From contig NC_010580.1 in assembly GCF_000019845.1 (NCBI RefSeq), forward strand, positions 1 to 64,000: a stretch of 64,000 nucleotides of DNA, read 5' to 3'. Below are positions 55,603 through 63,528 of this stretch, piece by piece. The stretch comes from Beijerinckia indica subsp. indica ATCC 9039 (GTDB lineage: Bacteria; Pseudomonadota; Alphaproteobacteria; Rhizobiales; Beijerinckiaceae). The notes beneath the pieces were generated by a model that worked only from the letters and a program-made list of their open reading frames with translations, was not told where the DNA came from and ran no database searches. Made by a program: the position numbers and the translations under genes. Each line of letters starts with the position of its first letter. Within the stretch, counting starts at the first letter, position 1.

Positions 55603-55628
55603 AAAGCCCGTCACGAGGGACGGGCTTT
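55603..55628. terminator. Bidirectional terminator hairpin
   Basis: AAAGCCCGTC (55603-55612) and GACGGGCTTT (55619-55628) form a perfect 10-bp stem flanked by A and T residues, between the 55566 start and the 55665 stop. Confidence 0.8.
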
Positions 55629-55664
55629 GATGACAGCAAGGTTGCGAGAACAAGCAGGCGTGGA

Positions 55665-56031
55665 TCAGGGCAGGCTCTGCGTCAGCCTTTTGACGCGCTG
55701 GCGCCAATTGGCGAACCACTCGAGGAAATCGGCTCCGGAGATATCCTGATCGTTCTCGAATTCTGCGGAATAGGCGGTGAAGGCTTCTTCCAGCAAAAGC
55801 GCCATATCCCGGCTGGCGATGAAGAGCTGGGCGTTGGCGCGTCTGCGGTCCTGGTCCTGATCCGTTGGACCAATCGGATGCATCTTGGCGATGATGCTGA
55901 AATCGCCAAGGGATTTAACGATGTCCGTCGGAAGGATAGTGCCATCGGCCATCGGCCATTTCTTGAGTGCCGGGCTCGAGAATCCAGCGGCCAGAAGTCG
56001 AGTGTTCGATCAGGTCAGTTAGCTTGTTCAT
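55665..56031 (-). pseudogene. Frameshifted paralogue of the 9808-10167 gene
   Basis: From ATG 56031 (MNKLTDLIEHS) the frame reads to EMADG and then derails; the following frame continues TILPTDIVKSLGDF ... FIASRDMALLLEEA to the end. The cause is visible: CATCGGC is tandemly repeated at 55943-55956. Removing one 7-bp unit restores a protein colinear with the intact paralogue at 9808. Its start overlaps the preceding gene as ATGA. The downstream ATG at 55952 might still give a shortened product. Confidence 0.8.
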
Positions 56032-56567
56032 GCCGCCTTCTCCAGGGCTTCGTTCTGCCAGGCGTCGACGATGGCCAAAATGGTGGCTTCGCTCAGACCC
56101 GTCATCTGCGCGATATGGCGGATTTCGATCGCCACGACATGCAGGATGATGGCGCGCGCGACTTTCAGATCGAGGGCCTTTTCAGTCGCATTGCGCTCGG
56201 TCCGGGGCAGGAGGTCGTCGAGGACATCGTTGACGGAGCTCGAACCCCGGCCTAGCAGGAGTTCAATCGCCTTGTCGGACACGGCTTCGTCGGGATGAGA
56301 GGCGAGGTCGAACGCATTGATGGTCGGTGCCTTGAAGGGCCGCAAGGGGATGACAGGCACGGCCTTCGCCGCTTGCGGAACGGTTTTGGGTACGGCCTTG
56401 GGTGCGTTCTTGGCGGCAGCTTGAAGGGCGGCTTTCGCTGGGGCCTGGGGCTCGATGCGGACGCGCTCAGCCGCTCTTCGAGAGACGAGGCTTACCACGA
56501 GCTGCAGGAGTTTTTGGCCGAGCGGTTCAGGGGTTAGAGCGTGAGGCAGTACCAGGATGGAATTCAT
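56028..56567 (-). CDS. Unknown 179-aa protein with C-terminal HTH-like region
   Basis: From ATG 56567 (GGAGA upstream) the protein has a hydrophobic N-terminal helix, an Ala/Pro/Lys-rich linker (about residues 40-75) and a helical C-terminal domain with IRHIAQMTGLSEATILAIVD, an HTH-like pattern. It is the first gene after leader A2 and overlaps the broken gene downstream as ATGA. A DNA-binding role is possible. Confidence 0.6.
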   Translation of the reverse strand: MNSILVLPHALTPEPLGQKLLQLVVSLVSRRAAERVRIEPQAPAKAALQAAAKNAPKAVPKTVPQAAKAVPVIPLRPFKAPTINAFDLASHPDEAVSDKAIELLLGRGSSSVNDVLDDLLPRTERNATEKALDLKVARAIILHVVAIEIRHIAQMTGLSEATILAIVDAWQNEALEKAA

Positions 56568-56786
56568 GGGGATCTCCTTTCTTCTTTCTCGAAGACCCCT
56601 TTCCGCGACCACAAGCTGGAGGACAGCTGCAAAAGCGGCGCTTGCGCCGGGATCGCGCGGGCCCAGCGCAGCGGCCTGCGCGACCCACCTTTTGCGGCCG
56701 GCACCTGCTTGTGGTTTTCTTCTCTCTTCTTTCTTGGATTTTGGCCAAAAGAAACCGGCCTGGATGGCCGGTTCGTCAGCATTGGC
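56568..56786 (-). ncRNA. Leader repeat A, copy 2: structured 5' leader candidate
   Basis: Nearly identical to copy 1 over about 200 bp, including AAGGGGTCTTC, the GGCGC-AA-GCGCC hairpin and the ACCACAAGC/GCTTGTGGT stem. In the inner stem TCGCGC pairs fully with GCGCGA, where copy 1 has one mismatch. An upstream terminator (ACCGGCC/GGCCGGT at 56754-56772) isolates it from the preceding gene, and it ends at the 56567 ATG. Confidence 0.6.
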
Positions 56787-56799
56787 AGAGGATTGGATT

Positions 56800-57076
56800 T
56801 TATTTGAAGTGGATCAATATGCCGACAAGGGTGGCAAAAACCCCGACCGCGGCAAAGACGACAGTGGAGAGCCAGCAGGTTTGTTCCCGAACGGTTTTTT
56901 CGAAAGACGCATTCGATTTCTCGATGGCAGCGGCAAGGTCCTTGTTCATGCGATCCTCGACAAGCTCGATTGTCCCTGTAGCATTATTTATCAATGGCCC
57001 GGGCGAGGGCCGTGGCCTGGCTCTCGGAAAATCCCGCTTCCTTCAGCATTTTGGTAATGCTCAATGTATCGATCAT
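56800..57076 (-). pseudogene. DUF1640-like coiled-coil membrane protein, frameshifted
   Basis: From ATG 57076 the frame reads MIDTLSITKMLKEAGFSESQ and stops after ALARAIDK. The next frame continues NATGTIELVEDRMNKDL with a coiled coil and one membrane helix (STVVFAAVGVFATLVGILI). ATAA is tandemly repeated at the break (56984-56991). Removing one unit joins both parts into AIDNATG. The architecture (short helical head, coiled coil, C-terminal membrane anchor) matches DUF1640/CCDC90-type proteins. The second part might still start at a TTG at 56994. Confidence 0.65.
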
Positions 57077-57078
57077 AA

Positions 57079-57200
57079 GGGCAATATCGCGGTTGATCAC
57101 GCGTTTTAGTGAATCCATCTTTGATTATTGCCTTGTTGAAACCGGAAAACAAGCGTGCGGTCTCTTCGGGATGTTTGTATACATAGCTGTCGTAGCAGAT
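57079..57200 (-). pseudogene. Truncated copy of the 55225-55566 gene
   Basis: About 120 bp match 55260-55380 (GGCAATATCGCGGTTGATCA, CCTTGTTGAAACCGGAAAAC) with scattered changes and a 1-bp indel that breaks the frame. Only the 3' part is left, ending next to the DUF1640-like gene. Confidence 0.75.
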
Positions 57201-57329
57201 CCGTTGTCATAGCCATCGCCGTAGCAGTCGACGGGATGGCCGTAATAATTCCTCACGAATATTGCACGATCGTCCCGGTTGGAGTTGGACACAGAACCGT
57301 GTTTTGCCGCTGGTAAAAGGGGTATAAAC

Positions 57330-57590
57330 TTGAGCAATAATCCTAAAGCCGAAATGCGCCGCGACCGCGCTATTTCTGAAAGGTGTAGGTGGGAAGGTGT
57401 TGCCGCGTTTCATGCTGGTAAATCTTTGGAAGACAATCCTTACGAACACGATCGTTATAATTATTCTGACGAGCTCCATTATTGGCGAGATGGGTTCATG
57501 ACCGCCAAGCGAGAAGCTGAAATCCCGCGTATAAGGCCTAAATCGGCGGAGGACGCCTTAAGATTAAGGGAAGAGCACGAAAAAAAATGA
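57330..57590 (+). CDS. Rmf/CrpP-like small protein
   Basis: The 86-aa protein contains EGVAAFHAGKSLEDNPY and YWRDGFMTAKRE, the G-x2-A-x2-G ... NPY ... W-x2-G pattern of ribosome modulation factor/CrpP-like small proteins. RMF dimerises resting ribosomes, but many plasmid relatives have unknown roles. I chose the TTG at 57330 with AAGGGG ahead; a TTG at 57279 and an ATG at 57354 are alternatives. Confidence 0.5.
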   Translation: MSNNPKAEMRRDRAISERCRWEGVAAFHAGKSLEDNPYEHDRYNYSDELHYWRDGFMTAKREAEIPRIRPKSAEDALRLREEHEKK

Positions 57591-57938
57591 CCGAAGCTGG
57601 GGGCGAGCCTTTTGGCCGCCAGACATAAACAAAATAGAGACATTCAATGTATGCGTAAAGTCGCCGATCGTCACAGTCGGCTAATCATCGGTGTGTGTTG
57701 TGTGCGTGGTTGAAGCGCAGGCGGAACAGAGGTTCGGGGTGGCCCAGGAACAATTGGCCGAATCCGTGGTGCAAGCGTCTTCCTCGGAGCAGCCACAGAT
57801 CATGCAGACTTGGCCAAGCTGAGAGGGAACAGGGAGGATGTCCTCGTCGAGGATCTTGCTGAGAGCGTCTCCTGCAATGGAGTAAAGCGCATCCTGCAGT
57901 AGCGGCTCGACGGCGATGAACGGACGCGTCGCTTTAGG

Positions 57939-58776
57939 GTCAGGACTCAAATAAATCAGATCCAATAAGCTACGGTAGCGACGAGGCAGAGTGCAGAAAA
58001 GAAGTTCTGTGCGAGTTTGTCATACCGTGTGGCAATCCGCCTGAAGTCCTTCAGACGGCAGAAACAGCGCTCAACGACATTGCGTCCTTTGTAAGCCTGT
58101 TTGTCGTGGCGGATTTTCTTCTTGCGGTTTGACTTGCTGGGGATTGTGGCCTTGATGCCGTGCTCTTTGAGAAAGGTTCGTATGGCATCTGTATCGTAAC
58201 CTTTATCAGCCAAAAGTTCCTTGATACCCGGAACGAGGCTGACGCAGGCCTCGGCCATTACACAGTCGGCGGTATTACCTGGCGTGAGGATGAACGCCCA
58301 GGGACGGCAGAACTGGTCGACGATCGCGTGGATTTTGCTGTTACGGCCGCCCTTCGTGAGGCCGATCGCCTGCGCTTCAGCCCCCCTTGTCCACCGGCCG
58401 CACAGCGGTGGAGTTTCACATGCGTGCTGTCCAACGCGGCCTGTTCTGGGGCTGCCTCGGGAGCGGCCGCATGCGCGAAAATCTTCTGCCAAATGCCGCG
58501 TTCGCTCCAGCGGACAAAGCGATTGTAAACCGTCTTGAAGGGACCATACTCCTTCGGACAATCTTTCCAGCGGCAGCCCGCTGTCAACACATGCATGATC
58601 CCGCTCAAGATACGGCGATCATCCCCACGCTGAGGCCCTGGCTGGTTCGTCGGCAAATGCGGGACGATCTTCGCCCATTGTTTGTCACTGAACCAGAATA
58701 AATTCGTATCCATCGACTTGGCCTCCACCCTAGACCAAGCCATTGAATCAAAATAGGGTTGATTAGGTCTTAACCC
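57939..58776 (-). mobile_element. 838-bp IS5-family insertion sequence
   Basis: The element is bounded by direct copies of TAGG (57935-57938 and 58777-58780; CCTA on the coding strand). Its ends are imperfect inverted repeats (GTCAGGACTCAAAT and GGGTTAAGACCTAAT). It carries a transposase split over two frames, as in the IS427/IS1031 groups. The clean target duplication and the restorable host gene show a recent insertion. Confidence 0.85.
57956..58713 (-). CDS. IS5-family transposase, two overlapping frames
   Basis: Frame A from ATG 58713 (MDTNLFWFSDKQW) includes CRWKDCPKEYGPFKTVYNRF and the first catalytic Asp in ALDSTHV. Frame B supplies LLADKGYD (second Asp) and NVVERCFCRLKDFRR (Glu), ending near 57956. 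The frames meet at a run of six G (58381-58386), a likely programmed frameshift site. The DDE triad is complete if frameshifting occurs, so the IS may be active. Confidence 0.85.
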
Positions 58777-58929
58777 TAGGATCGTCATAGGCATCCTGGC
58801 CGTTCCAGGCAAGGATGAGCTCAAGAGCCAGTCCGCCGATCTCGATCTGGACATCTTGTGGAAGCTGAACGAAGGCCTCTCGGCCATTAAATCGACTGGA
58901 AAATCGCTGGGTCATGGGCGTGCTTTCTT

Positions 58930-59292
58930 TCATTCAGCGGCTTGCGAAGCCAGAAGGATTTGTTCCTCGGCATGAGACTGCATATCGTCAATAACGAGAG
59001 CGATCGCGCGGCCGACGACTGATGCGGGTGAACCGTCTTCGTCTGCATTCATGGCAGCATGCACGACCTCGAGAGGCATGCCGTATTGGAGGCCGATCGA
59101 AACACCAATCACGGCATCTCGAATGTTCGCTTCGATCTTGCTGCCGGGTTTGTTGCAGGCGATGAAGAATTCACCGACCTTGTCGTTCGGCAGGCGGGAA
59201 TAGGAGACGATCCAGTGAACACCTTCAGCTTCGAACGGAATGGAGGTCGATTCACGGCGGTTCGGAAAACGGTGTTTGACGGCTTCTGTCAT
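58930..59292 (-). CDS. Stand-alone TSCPD-domain protein
   Basis: The 120-aa protein shows the TSCPD pattern seen at the C-terminus of class II ribonucleotide reductases: an EFFIACNKPGSKIEA-like beta part, GVSIGLQYGMPLEVVHAAM and DGSPASVVGRAIAL. The reductase core is absent, as is the Cys-rich tail. Stand-alone copies occur on alphaproteobacterial plasmids; role unknown. It overlaps the preceding gene as ATGA. Confidence 0.7.
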   Translation of the reverse strand: MTEAVKHRFPNRRESTSIPFEAEGVHWIVSYSRLPNDKVGEFFIACNKPGSKIEANIRDAVIGVSIGLQYGMPLEVVHAAMNADEDGSPASVVGRAIALVIDDMQSHAEEQILLASQAAE

Positions 59293-59495
59293 TCTTTCCT
59301 CCTTTTGACGTCTTCACGATGCGAGAAACAGCTCCAACGGCCTTCAATGCCGTGCAGGAGGCTCACGCCGAACCCGAAATGAGCCGGCTTGCCGCAAATC
59401 AGGCAGGTGTGAGCCTGGAGCTGGCGTTCGGTCCGAGGGGTTTCCACGGTTGTGTCCGCGTCATGTCTGGGTGTCTTTGAAAACAGATCCGGCAT
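59289..59495 (-). CDS. Small Cys/His protein
   Basis: The 68-aa product from ATG 59495 (AAGGAGG, ideal spacing) contains HTCLICGKPAHFGFG and RWSCFSHRED, a CxxC ... CxxH zinc-binding arrangement. It sits between the helicase and the TSCPD gene in an overlapping operon. Function unknown. Confidence 0.65.
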   Translation of the reverse strand: MPDLFSKTPRHDADTTVETPRTERQLQAHTCLICGKPAHFGFGVSLLHGIEGRWSCFSHREDVKRRKE

Positions 59496-59505
59496 GGCAA
59501 CCTCC

Positions 59506-61602
59506 TTAGAAGGAGCGGGCACGGCGCGGGTTGTGCCAGGCATTGGCCTTCCTTTCGCGCTGCACGGGAGGCAGGCCGTCATCGCGCAGCCAGCCCTCGA
59601 TCCGATGCTGCGGCGGAATATCGGCGATGAAGCTCGAAGGATCGGCCAAGCCGCGCCGGTATTCGCAGTAGGTGATCGCCGCGCGGCGTTTCGCCCTTGT
59701 GATCGCCACATAGGCGAGGCGGCGTTCCTCATCGAGATCGCTGTTGCCAGCCGGGAAAATGCCGTCCTCCCAGCCCGGTAGAAAGACATGCTCGAATTCC
59801 AGGCCTTTCGACTTATGGAGGGTCATCAGCTTGAGACGGCCTTCCTCGTTCTCGTTTGGCCGGCTGCTTGCGAGAGCCGCATGGTCGAGGAGCTCATGCG
59901 CGTCGTGGAAGCTGCCGGCCAGATGCAGGAGCTCGCTGATATTCTCGAGGCGGGCTTTACCGTCTTCAGCCTTGCTGGCTTGCAGCATGGCGCGATAGCC
60001 GGTTGCATCGAGCAGCAGGGAGAGCTGGTCGGCGAGCGTCAGGCTTGGATCCTTCGCGACCTTTTCGATCGCCGCGACGAACATCAAACCGGCCTTGCGG
60101 CAGGCGGATGAGAGAGTGGCGGTCTCGATCGCCCGGAACAGCGACAGATGCCGGAAATTGGCTTCTTCCTCGAGAATGGCCATGGCCTTCTTGCCGAAAC
60201 CGCGCCGCGGCTCGTTGATGACGCGCCGCAAGGCTTCATCCGATTGGCGGTCATCGGGCGTCGTGGCGATCCGCAGGAAGGCCAGAGTGTCCTTGATCTC
60301 GGCGCGCTGGTAGAAGCCGACATCGCCGACGATGACATAGGGAATCTTGGCCCGCACGAGACACTCCTCGAAGCCGCGCGAGAAGAAATTGTTGCGGTAG
60401 AGGATTGCCATTTCGGCGAAATCGACGCCTTCGGCATGCCGTTTCTTGATTTCCTCGACGATGCCATGGGCTTCGCCATCGCAATAACGGTAGGCCACGA
60501 CCTCAATTGGCTGGCCATAGCCTTTGTTGGTGAAGAGGGTCTTGCCCAGCCGGTGCGGATCACGGGCGATCACGGCATTGGCGGATGCCAAAATAGCTCC
60601 GGTCGAGCGGAAATTCTCCTCGAGGCGGATCACCGAGGCCTGCGGAAAATCCTGGGTGAAGCGGCGGATATAGGTGATGTCCGCGCCGCGCCAGCCATAG
60701 ATCGCCTGGTCATCATCGCCGACACAGAAGATGCGGTGATGTTCAAAGGCGAGCGCGCGCAGCCATTGATATTGGGCGTAATTGACGTCCTGATATTCGT
60801 CGGCGAGGATGCAATCGAAACGGCGCGCCCAACGGGTGCGATAGGCGGCATCACGCAGGAGCGCGCGCGTCGGCCAAAGCAACAGATCGCCGAAATCAGC
60901 GCTGTTCTGGTCGCGTAAACGCTGCTGATAGAGAGCATAGATCCTGGCGGCGTTGAAGAGGCTCGCCGGATGGATCGGCTCTCCGATTGCATTGGCCTCG
61001 GCAATCTTCTTCTGGACATAGGCAGGCGCCTCGTCCGGTGACAGAAGAAGGTCCTTGAACTTGCTGATCTGGTTGATCATCCGTTTGATCGGCTCGGGGC
61101 CGGATTCATTGTCCTGCTCATCCGTGTTCAGGTTGAGGGACTGCATGATCCTCTTGATGAGGCGCCGGCTGTCATCGGCGTCGAGGATCTCGAAATTGGG
61201 GCGCAGGCCCGCGACTTCTGGTTCTGCCCGCAGCTGGCGGGCGCCAAGTCCATGGAAAGTGCCAAGCCAGGATGGGGTACTGCCACCCTGCAGGGCCGCG
61301 CGGATCCTGTCGCTCATCTCGGATGCCGCTTTATTGGTGAAGGTCACGGCCAGGATGCGGGACGCAGAAAGGCCTTCCACGGCGATGCGATGAACCACGG
61401 CGCAGGTGAGCGTCGAGGTCTTGCCGGTGCCCGCGCCAGCCAGCACGACGACCGCGCCAGGGGCGGAAGCGGCTTCGATCTGCCGGGGCGTCAAGCCCTG
61501 TGTCAGGACCGTGAAAGCTTCGGAGGACGGGGCATACATCGGCCGATCGTCCATGAAAGACGCATAAGCGTCGGGATCGTAATGATCAAACTCGTTCGAC
61601 AT
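59506..61602 (-). CDS. UvrD/PcrA-like superfamily 1 helicase
   Basis: The 698-aa protein from ATG 61602 (MSNEFDHYDPD) has the SF1A motifs in order: Q motif LTPRQIEAA, Walker A LAGAGTGKTST, Walker B LADEYQDVN, GDDDQAIYGWRGAD, EENFRS, and TLHKSKGLEFEHVFLPGWEDG. Size fits UvrD/Rep (about 670-720). Its start lies within the end of the upstream small gene. A role in plasmid replication, repair or transfer is likely. Confidence 0.9.
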   Translation of the reverse strand: MSNEFDHYDPDAYASFMDDRPMYAPSSEAFTVLTQGLTPRQIEAASAPGAVVVLAGAGTGKTSTLTCAVVHRIAVEGLSASRILAVTFTNKAASEMSDRIRAALQGGSTPSWLGTFHGLGARQLRAEPEVAGLRPNFEILDADDSRRLIKRIMQSLNLNTDEQDNESGPEPIKRMINQISKFKDLLLSPDEAPAYVQKKIAEANAIGEPIHPASLFNAARIYALYQQRLRDQNSADFGDLLLWPTRALLRDAAYRTRWARRFDCILADEYQDVNYAQYQWLRALAFEHHRIFCVGDDDQAIYGWRGADITYIRRFTQDFPQASVIRLEENFRSTGAILASANAVIARDPHRLGKTLFTNKGYGQPIEVVAYRYCDGEAHGIVEEIKKRHAEGVDFAEMAILYRNNFFSRGFEECLVRAKIPYVIVGDVGFYQRAEIKDTLAFLRIATTPDDRQSDEALRRVINEPRRGFGKKAMAILEEEANFRHLSLFRAIETATLSSACRKAGLMFVAAIEKVAKDPSLTLADQLSLLLDATGYRAMLQASKAEDGKARLENISELLHLAGSFHDAHELLDHAALASSRPNENEEGRLKLMTLHKSKGLEFEHVFLPGWEDGIFPAGNSDLDEERRLAYVAITRAKRRAAITYCEYRRGLADPSSFIADIPPQHRIEGWLRDDGLPPVQRERKANAWHNPRRARSF

Positions 61603-61894
61603 GGCAATTCCATCCATAAATTGTGAGGAGCTCGCCGGCAGGCTCGCAGTCGAGAGAAAACAGGGTGAAGGCGCGGTCGAAATCGTCGACGTCTTCATAG
61701 GGCTCGTCTCGATCGCCGAGGACGATGCCGGTGAAATCGGTATGGTCGGCCTCGACGTAGACAAAGGGCGTGTTGTAATCAGGCTTCCAGTAGCGCGCGC
61801 GAATGTGTGCGGGCAGGCGGGAAAAGATGGCAAGATGCGCCTCGAAGATCCGCTTTTTCTCGGTAAGGATGGGAAGATCACAAGGTTTCGACAT
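61586..61894 (-). CDS. Unknown 102-aa protein ending in WNCHVE (second of a pair)
   Basis: From ATG 61894 (MSKPCDLPILTEKKR) the acidic protein ends LLTIYGWNCHVERV. The helicase start codon is embedded in the codons for CHV, out of frame. It resembles the preceding gene product in its second half and its end. Confidence 0.65.
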   Translation of the reverse strand: MSKPCDLPILTEKKRIFEAHLAIFSRLPAHIRARYWKPDYNTPFVYVEADHTDFTGIVLGDRDEPYEDVDDFDRAFTLFSLDCEPAGELLTIYGWNCHVERV

Positions 61895-62198
61895 GGCAAT
61901 TCCAGGGATAGACACAGAGCAGTTCGTCGAGATGATTGTCGCTGGTCACGAGGACCGTGAATGCTGTCTCTAAGATCCAATCACCATCCGCATCCTGGTC
62001 TCCTGAGATGACAAGGCCTTCGATCGCGCCGGAACCATCATGCGGCTCGACAAACACATATGTGTCCGTCAGGCTGCTCTGGTTGGATCGCCAGGTGGGT
62101 TGGAGAGAGGTTCCTTCGGGCAGGCGGACGAAGGCGATAGAATGGCGGTCGTGCAGATTGTCGTTCGCCGTCGCAGAAGGCATGAGAGCCGTCGTCAT
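61878..62198 (-). CDS. Unknown 106-aa protein ending in WNCHVE (first of a pair)
   Basis: MTTALMPSATANDNLHDRHS leads to a beta-rich acidic body (VISGDQDADGDWILETAFTV) and the end LLCVYPWNCHVETL. The next gene starts at an ATG embedded in the codons for CHV. No family is recognised. It overlaps the Toprim gene as ATGA. Confidence 0.65.
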   Translation of the reverse strand: MTTALMPSATANDNLHDRHSIAFVRLPEGTSLQPTWRSNQSSLTDTYVFVEPHDGSGAIEGLVISGDQDADGDWILETAFTVLVTSDNHLDELLCVYPWNCHVETL

Positions 62199-63139
62199 GG
62201 GCGGCTCCTATTCTGCAGGACCTGGTTCCAGTCACCGCCCTCAATCGGCGGTCGCAGGCGCTCGAAGCGGACTCCCGCTTCCGCCGCGAGGATGGCGTGG
62301 ATGCCGGCATAGCGGGCGCCGGCCGGATTAGCGTCGACGGCGCTGATCAGCACGGGATCAGAGTAACGCTCGGCCATCTGGGTCAGGAGGGACTTCAGGG
62401 CGGTGAGCGTATGCGGCCCCATGCCGCCGCTGGTTGCCGCATAGAGCGTGTCGTCGCGCTCGCCATGCATGGCGGCAAGGCTCAAGGCGTCGATCGCCGC
62501 CTCGGTGAGGACGAGACGGCGCGGAATGTCCGTCGTTCCGAACCGGAACAGCGTCTTGCGGCCACCTGTCAGGCCGCCCTTGTAGTCGGGTCCACGCACA
62601 TCGATGTGGCAGACCGTCCCGCGTTCGTCACGATGCGCGAACCAGGCGCTGCCGACACGGCCATAGCGCACGACATCGGCTCGTATGGCGGAATTCAGGA
62701 TGGCGGCAGGCAGACCGCGTTCCTCAGTGAGGTAGCGCCAGCCTTTCGATCCGGGCCAAAGCTCTGGCCGCCTGTTCCAGCGCCAGGACACAGGCCGATT
62801 GTCGTCTTTGACCTTGGCTGGTCGTTCGGGCGATGGCAGGGAACTGGAGAATTCAACACGAGCCAGAGGCCGCAGGATCTTGCGGACAAGGCCAAGATTG
62901 GTGCCCGGCTTGAGATATTGGACGAGGCTGATGACATCGCCCTTGACGTCGCTGTGAGGATCCCACCAGCCCTTGCCGTCGTGATTGACGATCAGGGTTT
63001 CCCCCTTGCCGCGGCGGTATTTGAGGGCATTTCGTGTGCTCTCGGCCTTGTCGAGTGTCCAAGGTTCGCCCACGCGTTCGAGGACAAGGCCACAATGGAT
63101 ATGTTCACGAAAGTGCATGAGTTCAGGATCACGGCTCAT
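62195..63139 (-). CDS. DUF3991/Toprim-domain plasmid protein
   Basis: The 314-aa protein from ATG 63139 (MSRDPELMHFREHIHCG) has a DUF3991-like N-terminal half (GKGWWDPHSDVKGDVISLVQYL, cited in part as WWDPHSDVKGDVI) and a C-terminal Toprim-like part with LVLTEAAIDALSLA and ISAVDANPAG. The Glu and DxN in place of DxD suggest a variant metal site. Toprim proteins act as primases or topoisomerase-like nucleases; on plasmids they probably prime or process DNA. It overlaps both neighbours. Confidence 0.8.
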   Translation of the reverse strand: MSRDPELMHFREHIHCGLVLERVGEPWTLDKAESTRNALKYRRGKGETLIVNHDGKGWWDPHSDVKGDVISLVQYLKPGTNLGLVRKILRPLARVEFSSSLPSPERPAKVKDDNRPVSWRWNRRPELWPGSKGWRYLTEERGLPAAILNSAIRADVVRYGRVGSAWFAHRDERGTVCHIDVRGPDYKGGLTGGRKTLFRFGTTDIPRRLVLTEAAIDALSLAAMHGERDDTLYAATSGGMGPHTLTALKSLLTQMAERYSDPVLISAVDANPAGARYAGIHAILAAEAGVRFERLRPPIEGGDWNQVLQNRSRP

Positions 63140-63528
63140 CGGCTTTCTCCCCTCTTCTGGCCTGGGTTCAGGCCCGCCTGAACCCCTGCCTCGCGGCGAG
63201 TAGCGGGTGTGCAAGCGGAGCGCGTGGCTTCGCGGGGAACCGGCTGCACGGAGCGCGCAGCGCGGAGGAAGCTGGGCGGAAGACAGGCCGGAGCGCGCCG
63301 AGGGCGGAGCCCTAAGCCTTTTTTCGTCAAGGAAAGAACCGATGCCGAAGAGCGCTTCGGGTGCGAAGAAGGCTGGGATATCGAAACCTCCATGATGGAT
63401 CGGATCGATTTCACCAGCCGCTCACGCGAAAAAGCATGGCCGCGACGATTTTTTCGCGATTTTCTCTTGCGCTTTTTGATGGGCTTTACCGCGCCGCCGC
63501 GCGGGGCTTGGGACTTTGTCTTGAGCAT
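63136..63528 (-). CDS. Unknown 130-aa basic protein heading an eight-gene operon
   Basis: From ATG 63528 (GGAGA upstream) the protein begins MLKTKSQAPRGG and has a very basic stretch (KKRKRKSRKNRRG). The rest is Arg/Pro/Ser-rich with low complexity. The stop overlaps the Toprim start as ATGA, which supports translation of the full frame. It may bind nucleic acid, but no fold is recognised. Confidence 0.5.
   Translation of the reverse strand: MLKTKSQAPRGGAVKPIKKRKRKSRKNRRGHAFSRERLVKSIRSIMEVSISQPSSHPKRSSASVLSLTKKGLGLRPRRAPACLPPSFLRAARSVQPVPREATRSACTPATRREAGVQAGLNPGQKRGESR

Larger units (their letters stand above)
57681..58915 (-). pseudogene. Cys-rich plasmid protein gene interrupted by an IS
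   Basis: The 5' part starts at ATG 58915 (MTQRFSSRFNG) and runs to AWNGQDAYDDP at 58781. The IS at 57939-58776 follows. The 3' part resumes as PKATRPFIAVEPLL and carries a Cys cluster CMICGCSEEDAC ... CSWATPNLCSAC before the end at 57681. Deleting the IS and one CCTA joins the frame exactly. The intact protein would be about 130 aa with a zinc-binding C-terminus. It was the last gene of the operon that starts at 63528. Confidence 0.85.
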
